DNA of 64,000 bases from Budorcas taxicolor (GCF_023091745.1 NC_068910.1:45619272-45683271); one strand, 5' to 3'; positions 46,075 to 58,049 are shown, numbered from the stretch's first letter. Notes: generated by a model not told the origin, from the sequence alone. Made by a program: numbers and translations.

Positions 46075-47474
46075 TGGGAGGTGGGAGAAAGCAGTGACGC
46101 TTTAGAAGCTCAGGACGACAGAGACGGCACTGTGGCTCAGGGGCTCCCTGGGAAAGGTTTCTCAGTGACGTATAGGTGCATAGGGAGGATGCTGACCGTG
46201 GGAGACATGGGGCATCCAGGCAGGGCATATCCGTCGGGAATCCACAGGTCGCAGGTACCAGAAGAGCACCACCCCCAACTGAAAAGACATCCCTTGGTTT
46301 GTGTCACTGTCAAGTGCAGGCTTGGGATGTCCTTCTGCCAGGCCTTGATTCTGGGGCTTTGGCAGTTGACCCCAGGATCTGCTCACTCACTGCTGTCACC
46401 TCCCCTTCTGAAGTCCAAGCTGATGGAGAAGCAACCCTAGACCTCACACCCCCCTGGCTTCAGTTTCATGCCTCTCTTCTAGCATGTTCTAGTCGAGTTG
46501 CATTTCACAAGCTCTGCCTGTGTCTGGGCCCATCCCTAAATGAATCACTGTGCCAGGGAAACGTAAGGCCGAAGCTGGCCCAAGACCCGTGCCCCACCCA
46601 AACACCACCCAAAGCACAGGGCAGAGTGACTCTGGAGTGGTTTCCCAGAGCAGGTAGGACTCAGTTACATAACAAGGGTGAGGGGATACTTGGCTGGAAA
46701 ATGACCCCTGTTCCATGAGGGAGCCAACCAGCACAAGAGCAGAGATGGGAATGTGAAGGAAACAGCAACAGGTGTGGCACCCAAGAAATGAAAAGCCAGG
46801 AGAAGGAGTGTAGGGGTGAAATGGTGTGGGGATTCTGATTGTGAAAAGTCCAGCCTTAAGACTGGACAAAGGTGCTGGATTTGATGGTGTAGGCTCTGAG
46901 GGACCCCTGGAGGCTCCTGAGTGAGGGCACGGGAGGCAGAAGGGAGAAGCTCCTGGACCACCAGAGACATGTGTTTACTCTGCCTCCCACCTGTGGACTC
47001 TCATGGGTGGAGCCCCTCCAGCCCCTCCTGACTACCAGCCCCTGGAGCCAGCATGAGTGCTGCGGTATTAAACAAAATTACAATAATATTTTCCCAGCTG
47101 AGCTTCGGAGAAAGAGGAAGCCTGGTGGGTGGCAGACATCTGGCTACTCTGCAGGGCATGTGAGTGATGCTGAGGGTGCTGTGGTCAGGGGCTGCTGGGT
47201 GCAGATCAGATGACACGCAAGCCCAAGGATGGGCAGCACAGAGGTCAACTGTTAAACTAAGGCAGCCATTCAGGCAAGCAAGTACAGACTCTGGGAGGGC
47301 AGTGAAGGAAGAGGAGGGTGAGGGCCGGAGACAGCGAACGCTGCTGATGGCTGAGGACTGAGAACAGACCAGTGGGATCAGCAACATGGTCACTGAGGCC
47401 TCTGAAGGGAAGACTGCGGTGGATGCACCGAGGGGCTGGGTCCCCTCTGCTCTCATGGACTGTGGTGTGACCGC
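46075..47474 (-). other. Probable 3' UTR/flank of ACKR2 copy 1
   Basis: Downstream of the ACKR2 stop codon on the minus strand. No other gene recognised and no clear polyadenylation signal chosen. Confidence 0.4.
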
Positions 47475-48617
47475 TCAGGCTGAGTTTTTCCCTCTGTCCC
47501 CCTTGTTGGGGAAGCTCTCAGCCTGCCTCTCCCCAAGGTCACTCATGCCCATTACATCTTCCTGGGCAGTGAGCCCGCTACTCTCAGAACAGCTGGACGG
47601 CAGGGCCTGTTGCCTTCTGAGCACAGCGGCCAGGAAAGCCTTGAGGTACTGGCGGAAGCGGTGGCTGGAGAAGGCGTAGAGGACGGGGGTGAAGCAGCAG
47701 TGCAGGAAGGCGATGCTCTCCGTCACCTGCAGCGCATAGTCCAGGTGCTGGCTGACCCTGCAGTCCCCAAAGACTTGCAGGTCCAGCAGCGAGTGCAGAA
47801 ACAAGGTGAGGTTGTATGGGAACCACAGCACAAAGAAGGCCACCACCAGAGCTACGGCCATCCTCAGGGCCCGGCTCTGGCCCGGGGGCCTCAGCCTCAC
47901 CAGCACAGAGCCAATGCGGGAGTAGAAGAAGATCATGGCGAGGAGGGGGAGGAGGAACCCCAGGAGGTTCTGCTGGAAGCGGAGGAAGAGCTTCCAGATG
48001 GTCCCATGTCGCCCAAAATCCGCATAGCACTCCCACACGCCCGGGGAGTTTTCATGTGTCCTCACAAAGACCATGTCAGGAACGGAGACAGCCAGGGCCA
48101 CAGCCCACACAGTGGCTGCCAGCAGCAGGCTCTTGGCTCGGGTCCTCAGTCGGTGGTAGGGCCGAGCGCAGACAATCTCCAGGTACTTGTCCAGGCTCAT
48201 GCAGCTGATGAAGAAGATGCCACTGTAGAAGTTCACGGTATAGAGGGTGCTCACCACCTTGCATAAGAAGCTCCCAAAGACCCAATGCCACGCCACAGAG
48301 ATGCCCCAGAAGGGCAGTGTCACCACAAACAGGAGGTTGGAGATGGCCAGGTTCAGCAGATAGGTCTCGGTCATCCGTCTTCGAGGCACGAACCGGAGCA
48401 AGACCACTAGGAGGAGGAGGTTTCCAACCAGGCCCAGCACAAAGATCAGGCTGTAGAAGACAGGTAGAAAGACTCTGCCAAATGACAGCACCTCGTCCTT
48501 CCTACACAGCATGAAGATCATGTCCTCCAGGTAGTACTCATAGTCATAGAAGGAGCTGCTGTTCTCAGAACTGGCCACCTTGGTGGTGGGCAGAAGAGGG
48601 GAGGTGGTGGCGGCCAT
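47475..48617 (-). CDS. ACKR2: ACKR2 (D6), atypical chemokine receptor 2, copy 1, complete
   Basis: Seven-transmembrane decoy receptor that binds inflammatory CC chemokines, internalises constitutively and degrades them without G-protein signalling. 380 codons (human 384), starting MAATTSPLL. Visible features are an N-glycosylation site at N19, an acidic/tyrosine-rich N-terminus (23-32), Cys38 and Cys119 (extracellular disulphide positions), DKYLEIV (143-149) in place of the canonical DRYLAIV as known for D6, WFPYN in TM6, and a C-tail with a serine cluster SSCSESS (341-347) and native end KNSA. The coding exon starts 29 bases before the ATG at a strong acceptor (ctctctggcccgcag, 48647 side), so upstream exons are non-coding. 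An in-frame ATG 33 codons further up lies in the intron and was not used. Derived residues relative to copy 2 and human: T5 and R203. Confidence 0.96.
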   Translation of the reverse strand: MAATTSPLLPTTKVASSENSSSFYDYEYYLEDMIFMLCRKDEVLSFGRVFLPVFYSLIFVLGLVGNLLLLVVLLRFVPRRRMTETYLLNLAISNLLFVVTLPFWGISVAWHWVFGSFLCKVVSTLYTVNFYSGIFFISCMSLDKYLEIVCARPYHRLRTRAKSLLLAATVWAVALAVSVPDMVFVRTHENSPGVWECYADFGRHGTIWKLFLRFQQNLLGFLLPLLAMIFFYSRIGSVLVRLRPPGQSRALRMAVALVVAFFVLWFPYNLTLFLHSLLDLQVFGDCRVSQHLDYALQVTESIAFLHCCFTPVLYAFSSHRFRQYLKAFLAAVLRRQQALPSSCSESSGLTAQEDVMGMSDLGERQAESFPNKGDRGKNSA

Positions 48618-48646
48618 GGCGGGAGGATGCACCCAGTCCTGGAGCT

Positions 48647-48661
48647 CTGCGGGCCAGAGAG
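48647..48661 (-). other. Splice acceptor of the ACKR2 coding exon, copy 1
   Basis: Minus-strand pyrimidine-rich 'gctctctggcccgcag' directly before AGCTCCAGGACTGG and the ATG. It is identical in copy 2 (near 59371-59385). Confidence 0.8.
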
Positions 48662-48963
48662 CAGTGTGAGCCACAGGAGACGGATCCAGGCCTTCCCGCC
48701 CTCTCTCCAAACCCACTGGAGCCCCTTTTCTGGGGTGTCCAATAGACTCTCCACATTTACACTGGTACCTGTGGGCTATGGACTAGGAGTACAAGTGCGG
48801 GCAGCCCAAGGTTACCCCGTGATACTGAGGTCATCTTGGGTAGGTGACATAACCTCAGGTGTTCTCACAGTATTCACTTCTCTTCTTTATTTTGTCCCTC
48901 ATTCTTTATAAAGACTGATATGGTCATTTGTGTTTTCTTTATTATTGAGGGATACCGATTCAC

Positions 48964-49180
48964 CTGGGCTTCCCAGGTGGCACAAGTGGTAAAGAACCCA
49001 CCTGCCAAAGCAGGTAGATGTAAGAGACGTGAGTTTGATCCCTGGGTTGGGACAATCCCCTGGAGGAGGGCACAGCAATATTCTTGCCTGGAGAATCCCA
49101 TGGACAGAGGAGCCTGGCAGCTTCCAGTCCACAGAGTTGCACAGAGACGGACATGACTGAAGCGACTCAGCACACACCAT
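48964..49180 (+). repeat. Bov-tA SINE, shared by both ACKR2 copies
   Basis: 'gggcttcccaggtggcacaa' head to 'gactgaagcgactcagcaca'. The same insertion sits at 59688-59903, so it predates the ACKR2 duplication. Confidence 0.93.
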
Positions 49181-49261
49181 TTCACCTATTTATTGCGTCT
49201 GTATACCCTTCCTCATGTGTGGCTTAAAATTAATCTTCTTTGTGTGGTTTGTAATTTTTTT

Positions 49262-49346
49262 TTTTAATGGCCATGCTACACAGCTTGCAAGATCTTAGTC
49301 CCCTGACCAGGGACTGAACTCACTGCTAGACCACCAGGGAAGTTCT
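49262..49346 (-). repeat. SINE fragment beside ACKR2 copy 1
   Basis: Plus strand 'gatcttagtcccctgaccag' to 'gaccaccagggaagttctt'. The equivalent place in copy 2 carries a much more diverged SINE (59995-60105). Confidence 0.8.
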
Positions 49347-49487
49347 TAAAAAAAAAAAAATGAGAGCTTCTCTTCAGTGGGCTTGCTTCTTCTGTATTTA
49401 GCTGGTGTGCCCACTCTGGCTTTGAGCTCTCTTTACTTCTGTCACTTGAGGATTTCCCTTGTTTTGGTTATTTTAAAAGTATTTTTG

Positions 49488-51480
49488 GGAGAACAAGATG
49501 GTGGAGGAGTAAGTAGACATGGAGTACATCTCTCTCCACAGATGCATCAGGAATACACCTTCAGACACAGAAGATCTTGCAGAACAACAGCTGAGAGCAG
49601 GCAGGAGGACCTGACCACTGGAAAAGAATATATAGAACCATGCAAAATGGAGCCGGAGCCAGAGGAATCGACCGTCCTGACTACACACTATACTACAAAG
49701 CTACAATCATCAAGACAGTATGGTACTTGCATAAAAACAGAAATATAGACCAATAGAACAAGGTAGAAAACACAGAGATAAACTCACACAGCTATAGCTA
49801 CCATACTTTTGACAAAGGAGGCAAGAATATACAACAGGGTGAAGACAGTCTCTTCAATAAGTGGTGCTGGAAAAACTGGACAGCTACATGTAAAGGAATG
49901 AAATTAAAACACTTCCTAACACCATACACAGAATGGATTAAAGACCTAATTGTAAGACAAGAAACTATAAAACTCTTAGAAGAAAACATAGTCAGAACCT
50001 TCTATGATGTAAGTCACAGAAAGATCTCTATGACTCACCTCCTAGTGTAATGGATATAAAAACAAAAATAAACAAGTGGGACATAATTAAACTTAAAAGC
50101 TTTTGCATAGCAAAGGAAACTATAAAGGTGAAAAGACAACCCTCAGAATGGGAGAAAGTAATAGCAAGTGAAACGAGTAACAAAGGATTAATTTCCAAAA
50201 TATACAAGCAGCTCATACAAGTCAATACCAGAAAAACAAATAACCCAATCAAACAGTGGGAAAAAGACCTAAACAGATATTTTTCCAAAGATATAAGATA
50301 GCTAATAAATACATGAAAAGATGCTCAACATTGTTCATTACTAGAGAAATGCAAATCAAAACTACAATGAGATATCACCTCACACCAGTTAGAATGGCCA
50401 TCATCAAAAAACCTACAAACAATAAATGCTGGAGAGAGTGTGGAGAAAAGGGAACTCTCTTGGACTGTTGGTAGGAATGCAAATTGATACAGCCACTATG
50501 GAAGACAGTTGGAGATTCCTTAAAAAATTAGGAATAAAACCACTATATGACTCAGCAATCACACTTCTAGGCATATACCCTGAGGAAACCAAAACTGAAA
50601 AAGACACATATACCCCAACGTTCACTGCAGCACTATTTAGAATAGCTAGGACATGGAAGAAACCTAGATGTCTATCAACAGATGAAAGGATAAAGAAGCT
50701 GCGGTACATATATACAATGGAATATTGCATGTGTGCGTACTAAGTCACTTCAGTCATGTCTGACTCTTTGGGGCCCTATGGAATGTAGCCTGCCAGGTCC
50801 CTCTGTCCATGGGATTTTCCAGGCAAGAATACTGGAGTGGGTTGCCATGCCCTCCTCCAAGGGATCTTCCCCACCCAAGGATCAAACCCGCATCTCCTGC
50901 GACTCCTGCATCTCCTGCGTTGCAGGCAGATTCTTTACCACTGAGTCACCAGGGAAGTCCACGGTGGAATATTCTTCAGCCATAAAAAGGGATATGTTTG
51001 AGTCAGTCCTGACGAGGTGGATGAACCCAGAGCCTATTATACCGAGTGAAACAGGTCAGAAAGAGAAAAACAAATATCATATACTAACGTACATGGAACA
51101 TAGAAAGATGGTACCGATGAAATTACTTGAAGGGCAGCAATGTGGAGACAGAGACATAGAGAGAAGACTGATGGATGCTGCGGGGGTGGAGGAAAAAGAA
51201 AAGCATGGGGTATATGGGATATATGGAGAGAGTGACACGGAAACATACATTACCGTATGCAAAATAGATAGCCAATGGGAATTTGCTGTATGACTCAGAG
51301 AACTCAAACCGGGGCTTTGTAACAACCTAGAGGGATGCAGTGGGGAAGGAGATAGGAGGGAGGTTAAAGAGGGAGGGGACATAGGCATGCCTGTGGCTGA
51401 TTCACATTAATGTTTGGCAGAAACCAACACAATACTGTAAAGCAATTACCCTTCAGTTAAAAGTAAATTTATTTTTACAA
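49488..51480 (+). mobile_element. Bovine-type L1, internally deleted (5' UTR joined to ORF2 3' end)
   Basis: Starts with L1 5' UTR-like 'gagaacaagatggtggagga' (shared with copy 2 at 60245) and switches near 49645-49680 to the ORF2 C-terminal region ('tatactacaaagctacaatc'). It then runs through the 3' UTR block ('aaatcaaaactacaatgaga', 'aatggccatcatcaaaaaac') to about 51480. It is interrupted by a Bov-tA at 50727-50964. Confidence 0.85.
50727..50964 (-). repeat. Bov-tA SINE inside the L1
   Basis: Reverse Bov-tA bracketed by 'tggaatatt' at 50718-50726 and 50965-50973. It carries a local repeat of 'catctcctgcg'. Confidence 0.93.
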
Positions 51481-51624
51481 TATTTTATGTATAAATATTT
51501 AGTTTTATGTCAATAATTTCATTTGTAAATATTCAATATGTTAAAAATATTTTATCCCCTCCTTCTAGGTTTGCAGCAGAAAGATATGAACCATCATGTT
51601 GATAGACTCAGAACCTACAAACCT

Positions 51625-51785
51625 ACTAATTCCTCAGTTTTCCTGTCTTTAAAATGATATTAATAATTGTGCCCATTTCATGGGGTTCTCACGAGGCTTA
51701 AACATGATCATTCAGGCAGAGCATTTCAAGCTCTATGAAGAATAGAATGCTCAGGACATAGGAGGCACTCAGCAGACATTTGCTT
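51625..51785 (+). repeat. MIR-type SINE
   Basis: 'cagttttcctgtctttaaaa', 'ttctcacgaggcttaaacat', and 'cataggaggcactcagcaga' match the MIR core and end. Confidence 0.65.
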
Positions 51786-52544
51786 AACCTACTGCTTTGC
51801 CCAGAAGTGAGTTCACCACCTTCCAAATCAGCCTCCTCTCTTCCATCTAACTGAACACCCACCACCAGCTACTCGGTCTCCTAAGACTGAACTGTAAGAG
51901 ACATCGCAGACCCCTTCCTCGCAGCCCCATCACCACCCCGGGCGTCTCTACCTTCACACTAATGTCCTCAGGTCCCATTAAAATACACATGTGATAAAAA
52001 TACAGACATAATACTCTTTTAATAAAATTAATACAAATGAAATATATATATAAAACCACCTCACGAAGTATACAAACATATGCTATTGAAGGAGTACAAA
52101 GAGGTGAAAGGCAGGTAAGAGACAGGCAGAGGACTCATGATGGTGGCTGCCTGGGTAGGAGAAGCCAGCGACACGGGATGGAGCAGGTCACTGTTCAAGG
52201 TCAAGTTCCCCTGGACAGCAGTTTCCCAGGTTTCAGTTGTACTATTAAACATAATTTTTAAAAGAAAGCCTCACATGAACCAGTGGAAAAAACCCTGTCA
52301 TGAACCAAGGATTATGCTCAGTCCTGTTCTGTGTTCTACAAGGAGAGAAACTTCATGTTCAACACATTGAATTGTTCACCAATGGTGAGAGGAAGGAGAT
52401 AAAAAAGAATTTGTTGGCCAAACAGGCACCCATGAGCAGTCACCAGAATAAGGCCTGTAGGCTGGTAATGGTAATGGGCCACAAACCCCGAAATACAAAT
52501 CAACTCCACCTTGTCCCTCTGCATTTTAGTTTTTATTCTTTCAG

Positions 52545-52662
52545 GGGAGGAGGAACTGTACTGCATGGCTTGTGAAATCTTAGTTCCCTGACCAGGGATC
52601 AAACCTGGACATTCAGCAGTGAGAGCCCTGAGTCCTAACCACCAGATCACCAGCAGATTCCC
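52545..52662 (-). repeat. SINE, CHR/ART2-type
   Basis: Plus strand 'cttagttccctgaccaggga' to 'ccaccagatcaccagcag'. Confidence 0.8.
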
Positions 52663-52664
52663 TA

Positions 52665-53332
52665 TTTCTTATGCTATGGTTGTAAATGAGGTTTAATATG
52701 TTCAGTGCCAGTCTGTATTTCTTTTGGGCATGATTTGTTGTTTTAATGGGTGGGATTCTCATTTCATAAGAGGTTTTCTATAGTAAGATTTTAGCTTTTT
52801 GCAGATATACTGGAAATATTGTTCCCAGTCCTTTCTGGTAGAAATTTTGTCTCTTTTTCTTTTTTCCAGGTAGAATTTTGAAAGAAATGTTGATTCAGGT
52901 CCTCAGCTGACTCTTCCAGTATCCATGACACTGTGACCCAGTGATGGAAATATGCATTCTGCGGAGGCTGAACCTCTCCCAGGAGTCCTCCTATTCCTTG
53001 AGCCTCTGCCCCACCCTTGGGCTTCTGTCAACTGGCCTCTGGGCCAGAGACTGGGGAAACATAAACGCCCTATCCCCACCCCAAGGCCTCAGCCTGGGTG
53101 GCTTTAACTAGGGCTGGGCTCTGCTCCTGACTGGACTTGAGAACTTGGCCCTGTGCCTTCATTCCTGGTCCTCCACTCCCTTCCTGTGCATCTGGGGTCT
53201 CCTGTTTGTGAGCCCCTGACTTTCCTGGGCAGCAGTCATGACATCCTCCAGCACATGGCTGGTTTGCGAGTCTGAGTTGCTGGGGTTGGGAGGAGGGACT
53301 GCCCTTCTGTACGTGGGCCTAATTAGGGTTTT
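52665..53332. other. Intergenic, nothing recognised
   Basis: GC-richer in its right half, with no exon or repeat that I can support. Confidence 0.4.
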
Positions 53333-53341
53333 CAGTCAGGA

Positions 53342-53542
53342 AGCTGTTGTTATTTAGTTGCTAAGTCATGCCCAACTCTTATTGTGGCCCCGTGCACTGT
53401 AGTCCACCAGGCTCCTTTGTCCATGGGATTTCCTAGGCAAGAATACTGGAGTGGGTTGCCATCTCCTTTTCCAAGGGATCTTCCTGACCCAGGGAGCGAA
53501 ATTGGCAGGCGAATTCTTTACCACTGAGCCACCAGGGAAGCC
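53342..53542 (-). repeat. Bov-tA SINE
   Basis: Reverse Bov-tA with 'cagtcagga' target duplication at 53333-53341 and 53543-53551. Confidence 0.93.
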
Positions 53543-53869
53543 CAGTCAGGAGTTACCACTAATTAAATAACAGCTCTTGTAGTCTCTCAGCACTGACCTT
53601 GATCCTGATCTGGCTTCTCAAAGTCCCTGTCTTTTGCTTTAATAAACAACCAAATCTGATGATTGTTTTGATCAAAGCCAGAGGTCAGGGTCAGCATGCC
53701 CCAGCTGGACCAGATCACCTTTACAAGGCTCCCTTTGCCTGGAACGCTCCATTCTTTTTCTCTGGGGGCCACAAGCCTCCTGATCTTTCACCCTGGGACT
53801 CTTTCCACATTCTCTTAACCTCTGGGGCCACAACCCTTCCCACCCCTTCATCAATAATACCAGCAAAGA

Positions 53870-54090
53870 TGACAACAGCAATAAGCATTCCTGTATTCAC
53901 ATGACAATTGGCCAGGCACCTTATCAACTGTGGTAGTCCTATAAGGCAAACCAGGAAGGACCCACCAGCCCCACTTAATCCAGGAGCAAAGTAACTTCAG
54001 CACAGTTACACAGGAAGTCACTGGCTGAACTGCATCTGGATCCAAGGGCTTCATCCTCAGCAACAGTACTGTGGCCCTAGCCCCATCTCA
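53870..54090 (+). repeat. MIR-type SINE (degenerate)
   Basis: 'ttggccaggcaccttatcaa' and 'cacagttacacaggaagtca' type blocks in the order of the MIR consensus. Confidence 0.6.
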
Positions 54091-54279
54091 TTCTCAGCCT
54101 CTCTTCTGCCCTGTCTAGCAGTTATCAAAAGGGGCCACTTGAGAGAGGTATGATTTGAACTCAGGAGCTCTTGGTTGCCCGGGGTTCACCCTCACTAGCT
54201 AGTCTTGTCTTTGTAGATTCCACCATTAATCACCTGAAGGCTTTATGGAGCCTCCTTGGGAAACATAGCTTCTCTATGG

Positions 54280-54880
54280 TCAACGGAGCGGCCTCCCCAA
54301 ATATCCATATCCTAATCCCTGAAATCTGTGGATATGTTACCTTATACGTAAGAGTGACATGACAGATGTGGTTAAGGACCCTGAGCTAGGGAGAATACCC
54401 TAGATTATCCAGGTGGGGCCACTGTAACCACAAGGGTCCTTTATAGGGGAGGCAGGATCTTCCTGGGTCGGGAAGATCCCCTGGAGGAGGGCATGGCAAC
54501 CCCCTCTAGTAATCTTGCCTGGAGAATCCCCATGGACAGAGGAGCCTGGCGGGCTACAGTCCATGGGGTCACAAAGAGTCGGACACGACTGAGTTACTTT
54601 ATTAAGCACAGGAGTGTCCAAAGCAGAGAAGGGAATGTGACTATGGAAACAGGTCAGAGGGATGGGGTTCCAAGACAGTGGGTGCAGGTAGCCTCTAAAG
54701 GCTAGAAGAGGCAGGGAACAAATCCTCCCCGAGCCTCTGGAAGGAACATGGTCCTGATGACCCATTTTTAAGACTTCTGACCTCCAGAACTTTAAGATCA
54801 TACATCTGTGCTGTTTTAAGCCACTGAATTTGTGGTAATTTGACACGGTGGCAATAGGGTCACTTCCTGTGACCCTCGCG
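54280..54880 (+). repeat. MaLR-type LTR (MLT1-like), interrupted by a Bov SINE
   Basis: 'gatgtggttaaggaccctga', 'ccacaagggtcctttatag', 'ctgacctccagaactttaag' and 'ttaagccactgaatttgtgg' occur in the usual MaLR LTR order. Split at about 54458-54606. Confidence 0.6.
54458..54606 (+). repeat. Bov-tA SINE, 5'-truncated
   Basis: 'gatcccctggaggagggcat' to 'gtcggacacgactgagttac', inserted in the MaLR LTR. Confidence 0.88.
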
Positions 54881-55089
54881 TGCCCTCTGAATCTCAGACT
54901 GAGGGGGTGAGACTGCACGATGTCTACCTCCTCCAGCTTACAGGTGGGGAAATGGAGACTCACTGAAAGGGAACTACTTGTGCAAAGCATACAGTGAATC
55001 ATCAGAGGCTGCGCTGAGCTATGGACCCCATGTTTCTGACTGCCCTTCATGTCTCCGTTACCCCACTCCTAACTGTCCCTCAGGCTTGA

Positions 55090-55460
55090 CCATTTAAAGG
55101 CATAACACTTTTCATTCATATAGAGACAAAAATTTATGGAACAGAAAATAACGTGTCTTGTTGAAGGTTTACAGGAACATCTGAGCAATCCCATGAGGGT
55201 AATTGCAAGAACAAAGGATTAACCTGTCCCCACCGGGGTCTGGCCGACACCCAGATGTCTACAACATCCAGTCACACCCCCTCCCCTTTGGGTGTAAAAA
55301 AAGCCTGAATTCTAACTCAAAGACGGCTCTTTGGGATACGAGTCGGCCATCTTCTTGGTCTATTCTGTTGGCTTTCTGAATGAAGTTTCTATTCCTTTGT
55401 CCCCTGTTGTGTGCAGCAGCCAACACAAGCTCAAACTCGCTAACAGAACTGGTGATACCC
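55090..55460 (+). repeat. Possible solo LTR
   Basis: A promoter-like 'gtgtaaaaaaagcctgaatt' followed by 'gctctttgggatacgagtcg' and 'ctgaatgaagtttctattcc' resembles the TATA/R/U5 region of a class I ERV LTR. The ends are not defined. Confidence 0.4.
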
Positions 55461-55464
55461 TTTC

Positions 55465-57020
55465 CCCCCAGCTCCCCTTTTTAACAGGAACCAAACTTGA
55501 ATTTGAAGGATGAGCTTCTGATAGTGGGACTTCTGGCCTCATCAAGGGGTGGCAGAGGAGATTCTAAGTCTGCCATATGTGGGCCTGGCTTGTACTGGCT
55601 GGCAAGAGCCAGTAATGCAACACGTGGGAGGCCTTCAACAAACGATCATGGAATTAACCAATTCCACCTTCAGTGGTAAGTCAGTAGCTTGAAACTGGTT
55701 ATGGTGGGAATGTTTATACCATGGCAAAGGCCACATATTGGGGCTTCCCCTCCCTCGCTCGCCACTGCTAAGAGTTGGTTGTTAAACCTTTACCAGGACC
55801 CCAATCCAGACCCCATGGAGCCTGGGCAGGCCTACCTGTCTTGCTCTCTCCCTGTCTGTGTCACCCCCCCACCTCCCCTGGTCCCCCTTTCACATCAGCC
55901 CCACAGCTGCCCTCCTCCCCAGCCGAGGTCCTGGCCCTGGAGGTCAAGGTTACATGCAGGCCCCTCCCAGGCCCCCAGAGCACTCCCACACTGTGTGCTG
56001 CCTGAGACCAGTGAACAAACAAACAAGATCAAACGTGACCCCAGGAGGCCACACCAGCTTTCATAACATAAAACAAAGAGTAACACTGGAGATCACTTCA
56101 AGTGGACACTAATTCTGCTGGCTCCCCTGGAAAAGGATCTGGAAATTATAGCCTTTAAAAAGGCCACCTTAACGCTCCCCTCCCAGAAGCCTGCCTGGGC
56201 CGCTAGCCTGGTAAAACTCCCTCCCCGCCCCCCCCCCCCCCCCCCCCCCCCCGCCCCGAGCACTCACAGAAGGTTGCTCCTCAGCCTCAAATCCACCTCC
56301 CCAGATACACAGTCGCCTTGTGAGGATCACCTGCCTCCTCTGTGGACTGGGGATTCCCGGAGGTTGGAACTCCCCGGCACAGGCTAGCATCTGAGAGGCA
56401 TTCAGCAAATGACCATGGAATTAATTAGCACAGTCAGGCCTCTCTCTCTCCCTACTCTGCCTCTTTTCCTGGCCTGCTTCCTCCCTCTGCCACTGGTGCC
56501 CTGCATACAATGGAGCCAAAAGCCTCCTTTCTTGAGTTAATACTTCCTCAGCCTGGGCAAGCCCTGCCTCAGTGACCTTGGAAGCCAGTGACCATGGAGC
56601 GTGACCAGCCCACAGCTCCCACTATTTCCATTGTAGCCAAGTTCAAGGCCAATTCCAGCTCCCTGTGACCTCCCTGTGACCACCCCACACACCTCTCCCC
56701 TGCCCCCTCCCGTCTCTCAGAAGTCTCCTCTGACTGCTTTGAGAGGACAGTGGTAGAGGTGGAGTCCCAAGGTCTGGACTCATCCTGGCTCAGCTAGCAA
56801 TAGGACCCCCGCCCCAACTCGATGATAACTCCAGCATTCCCAGCCTGCCTTCCTGGCTCAGCTGTGGCTGGAAAAGCTGAGGCTGGTGTTGTGAAGTGAC
56901 TCACACTCTGACTGCAGTGTCAGGCTGTGGAAAGTGCTCTGGGGTTGGGGAACTGGTAACTGCACTGGGATCTCTATTTTCTTCCTCCTGGGTTTGGCAA
57001 AACATCAGATATAGCCACCA
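55465..57020. other. Intergenic, GC-rich, no gene recognised
   Basis: Contains a 25-C homopolymer at 56228-56252. Frames are short and I found no splice-supported exon. Confidence 0.4.
56228..56252. repeat. 25-base poly-C homopolymer
   Basis: Uninterrupted C run flanked by further C-rich sequence. Poly-G on the other strand could form G-quadruplexes. Confidence 0.9.
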
Positions 57021-57029
57021 GAGCAACAA

Positions 57030-57240
57030 CAACAGCACCCACCACTTACAGAGCACTTACCGCGGGCCAAGCTCTGTCCTCAGAACCTTACATGTATTAA
57101 TTCATTTCGGACTTGCAATACCACTCTGATACTACTGCTATCTCTATTTTGCCTGTGAGTAAACTGAGGGAACACGCCTGAGGCCACACAGCTAGTAAGT
57201 AGGGGAGTGGGGATTTGAACCCAGGCTCAGAGTCTGGGCT
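57030..57240 (+). repeat. MIR SINE
   Basis: 'cttacagagcacttaccgcg', 'acatgtattaattcatttc' and 'ccacacagctagtaagtagg' follow the MIR consensus closely. Confidence 0.9.
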
Positions 57241-57679
57241 AGCTCATTAAAAGACAGGGGTGAAGGCTGGGGACTAGAGATGGAAAAGTGATAGGAGAGC
57301 ACGCTGCCATGGCTCAAGATGCCTGAATGGAAGGCTGCTTGTGGGGCTGATGGTATGTGAATGAAAAACAGGAAAAGGAACTGGGAGCCACATAAGGACA
57401 AGAGGGAAAAGGTCCAGGGCCATGGGAATGGCACGCAGGGAGAGAATTCAGGAAAGACCAGCTCAGGGGGTGGGGTAGGTCTCTTCTCCACTGCACAGTG
57501 TGGGATGCCTTTGGGCTTAAACCTTCAGGCCCTGCAGCCACAAGACAAAGTCAGGGCTTTATTCAGAGCCCTTGAATTCCACGAGGCTATTTTCTCATCA
57601 TAAAATAAAACTTCTGGCAAAGGATTCCGTGGGATTAAATGTGGTACAGCTATTAGAGCACCACCAGGCCACCACCATG

Positions 57680-57865
57680 GACGCCTGACAGTGTGCTGGG
57701 TGCAGGAACAAGGAGCTTCACATACATTAACTTATTTAATCCTAATATTTACCTTATAGAAGTTAAACATGATTATTAGTCCCGTCTTATAGCTATGAAT
57801 ACTGAGGGACAGAGACTAGGGAACTGGCCCAAGAGCAAGTGAGTAGCACACCAGAACTAAAATCC
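57680..57865 (+). repeat. MIR SINE
   Basis: 'cattaacttatttaatccta' and 'ggaactggcccaagagcaag' in consensus order. Adjacent to a reverse SINE fragment. Confidence 0.8.
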
Positions 57866-57869
57866 AAAA

Positions 57870-57975
57870 TTCATGCCTGTTTTTTTTGGACCATGCTTGG
57901 CTCCCTGACCAGGGTTGAACCCATGCCCTTGGCAGTGAAGGTGCAGCATCTTAACCACTGGACTGCCATAGAAAT
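57870..57975 (-). repeat. SINE fragment, CHR/ART2-type
   Basis: Plus strand 'ggctccctgaccagggttga' to 'ttaaccactggactgccat'. Confidence 0.75.
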
Positions 57976-58049
57976 TACATTCCCTCTCAAAGAAAATAAC
58001 AAGCGAGCTGCAGGCCCACCCACCCCCAACTTCATCGTCAAGTTTTATG

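Noticed and set aside
47610..48266. A 218-codon plus-strand open frame opposite ACKR2 (also at 58334-58990)
   Set aside because: It is a shadow of the GC-rich ACKR2 codons in the antisense direction, with no domain and no independent signals. Its presence in both copies follows from their identity.
48618..48716. An N-terminal extension of ACKR2 by 33 codons
   Set aside because: The upstream in-frame ATG lies in the intron before a strong splice acceptor. The ATG at 48617 matches the known start MAAT of the family.
49488..49700. L1 5' UTR-ORF2 junction as a retrotransposed spliced L1
   Set aside because: There is no GT at the break in the uninterrupted sister sequence, and the sister copy continues past the point. 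A genomic deletion fits better.
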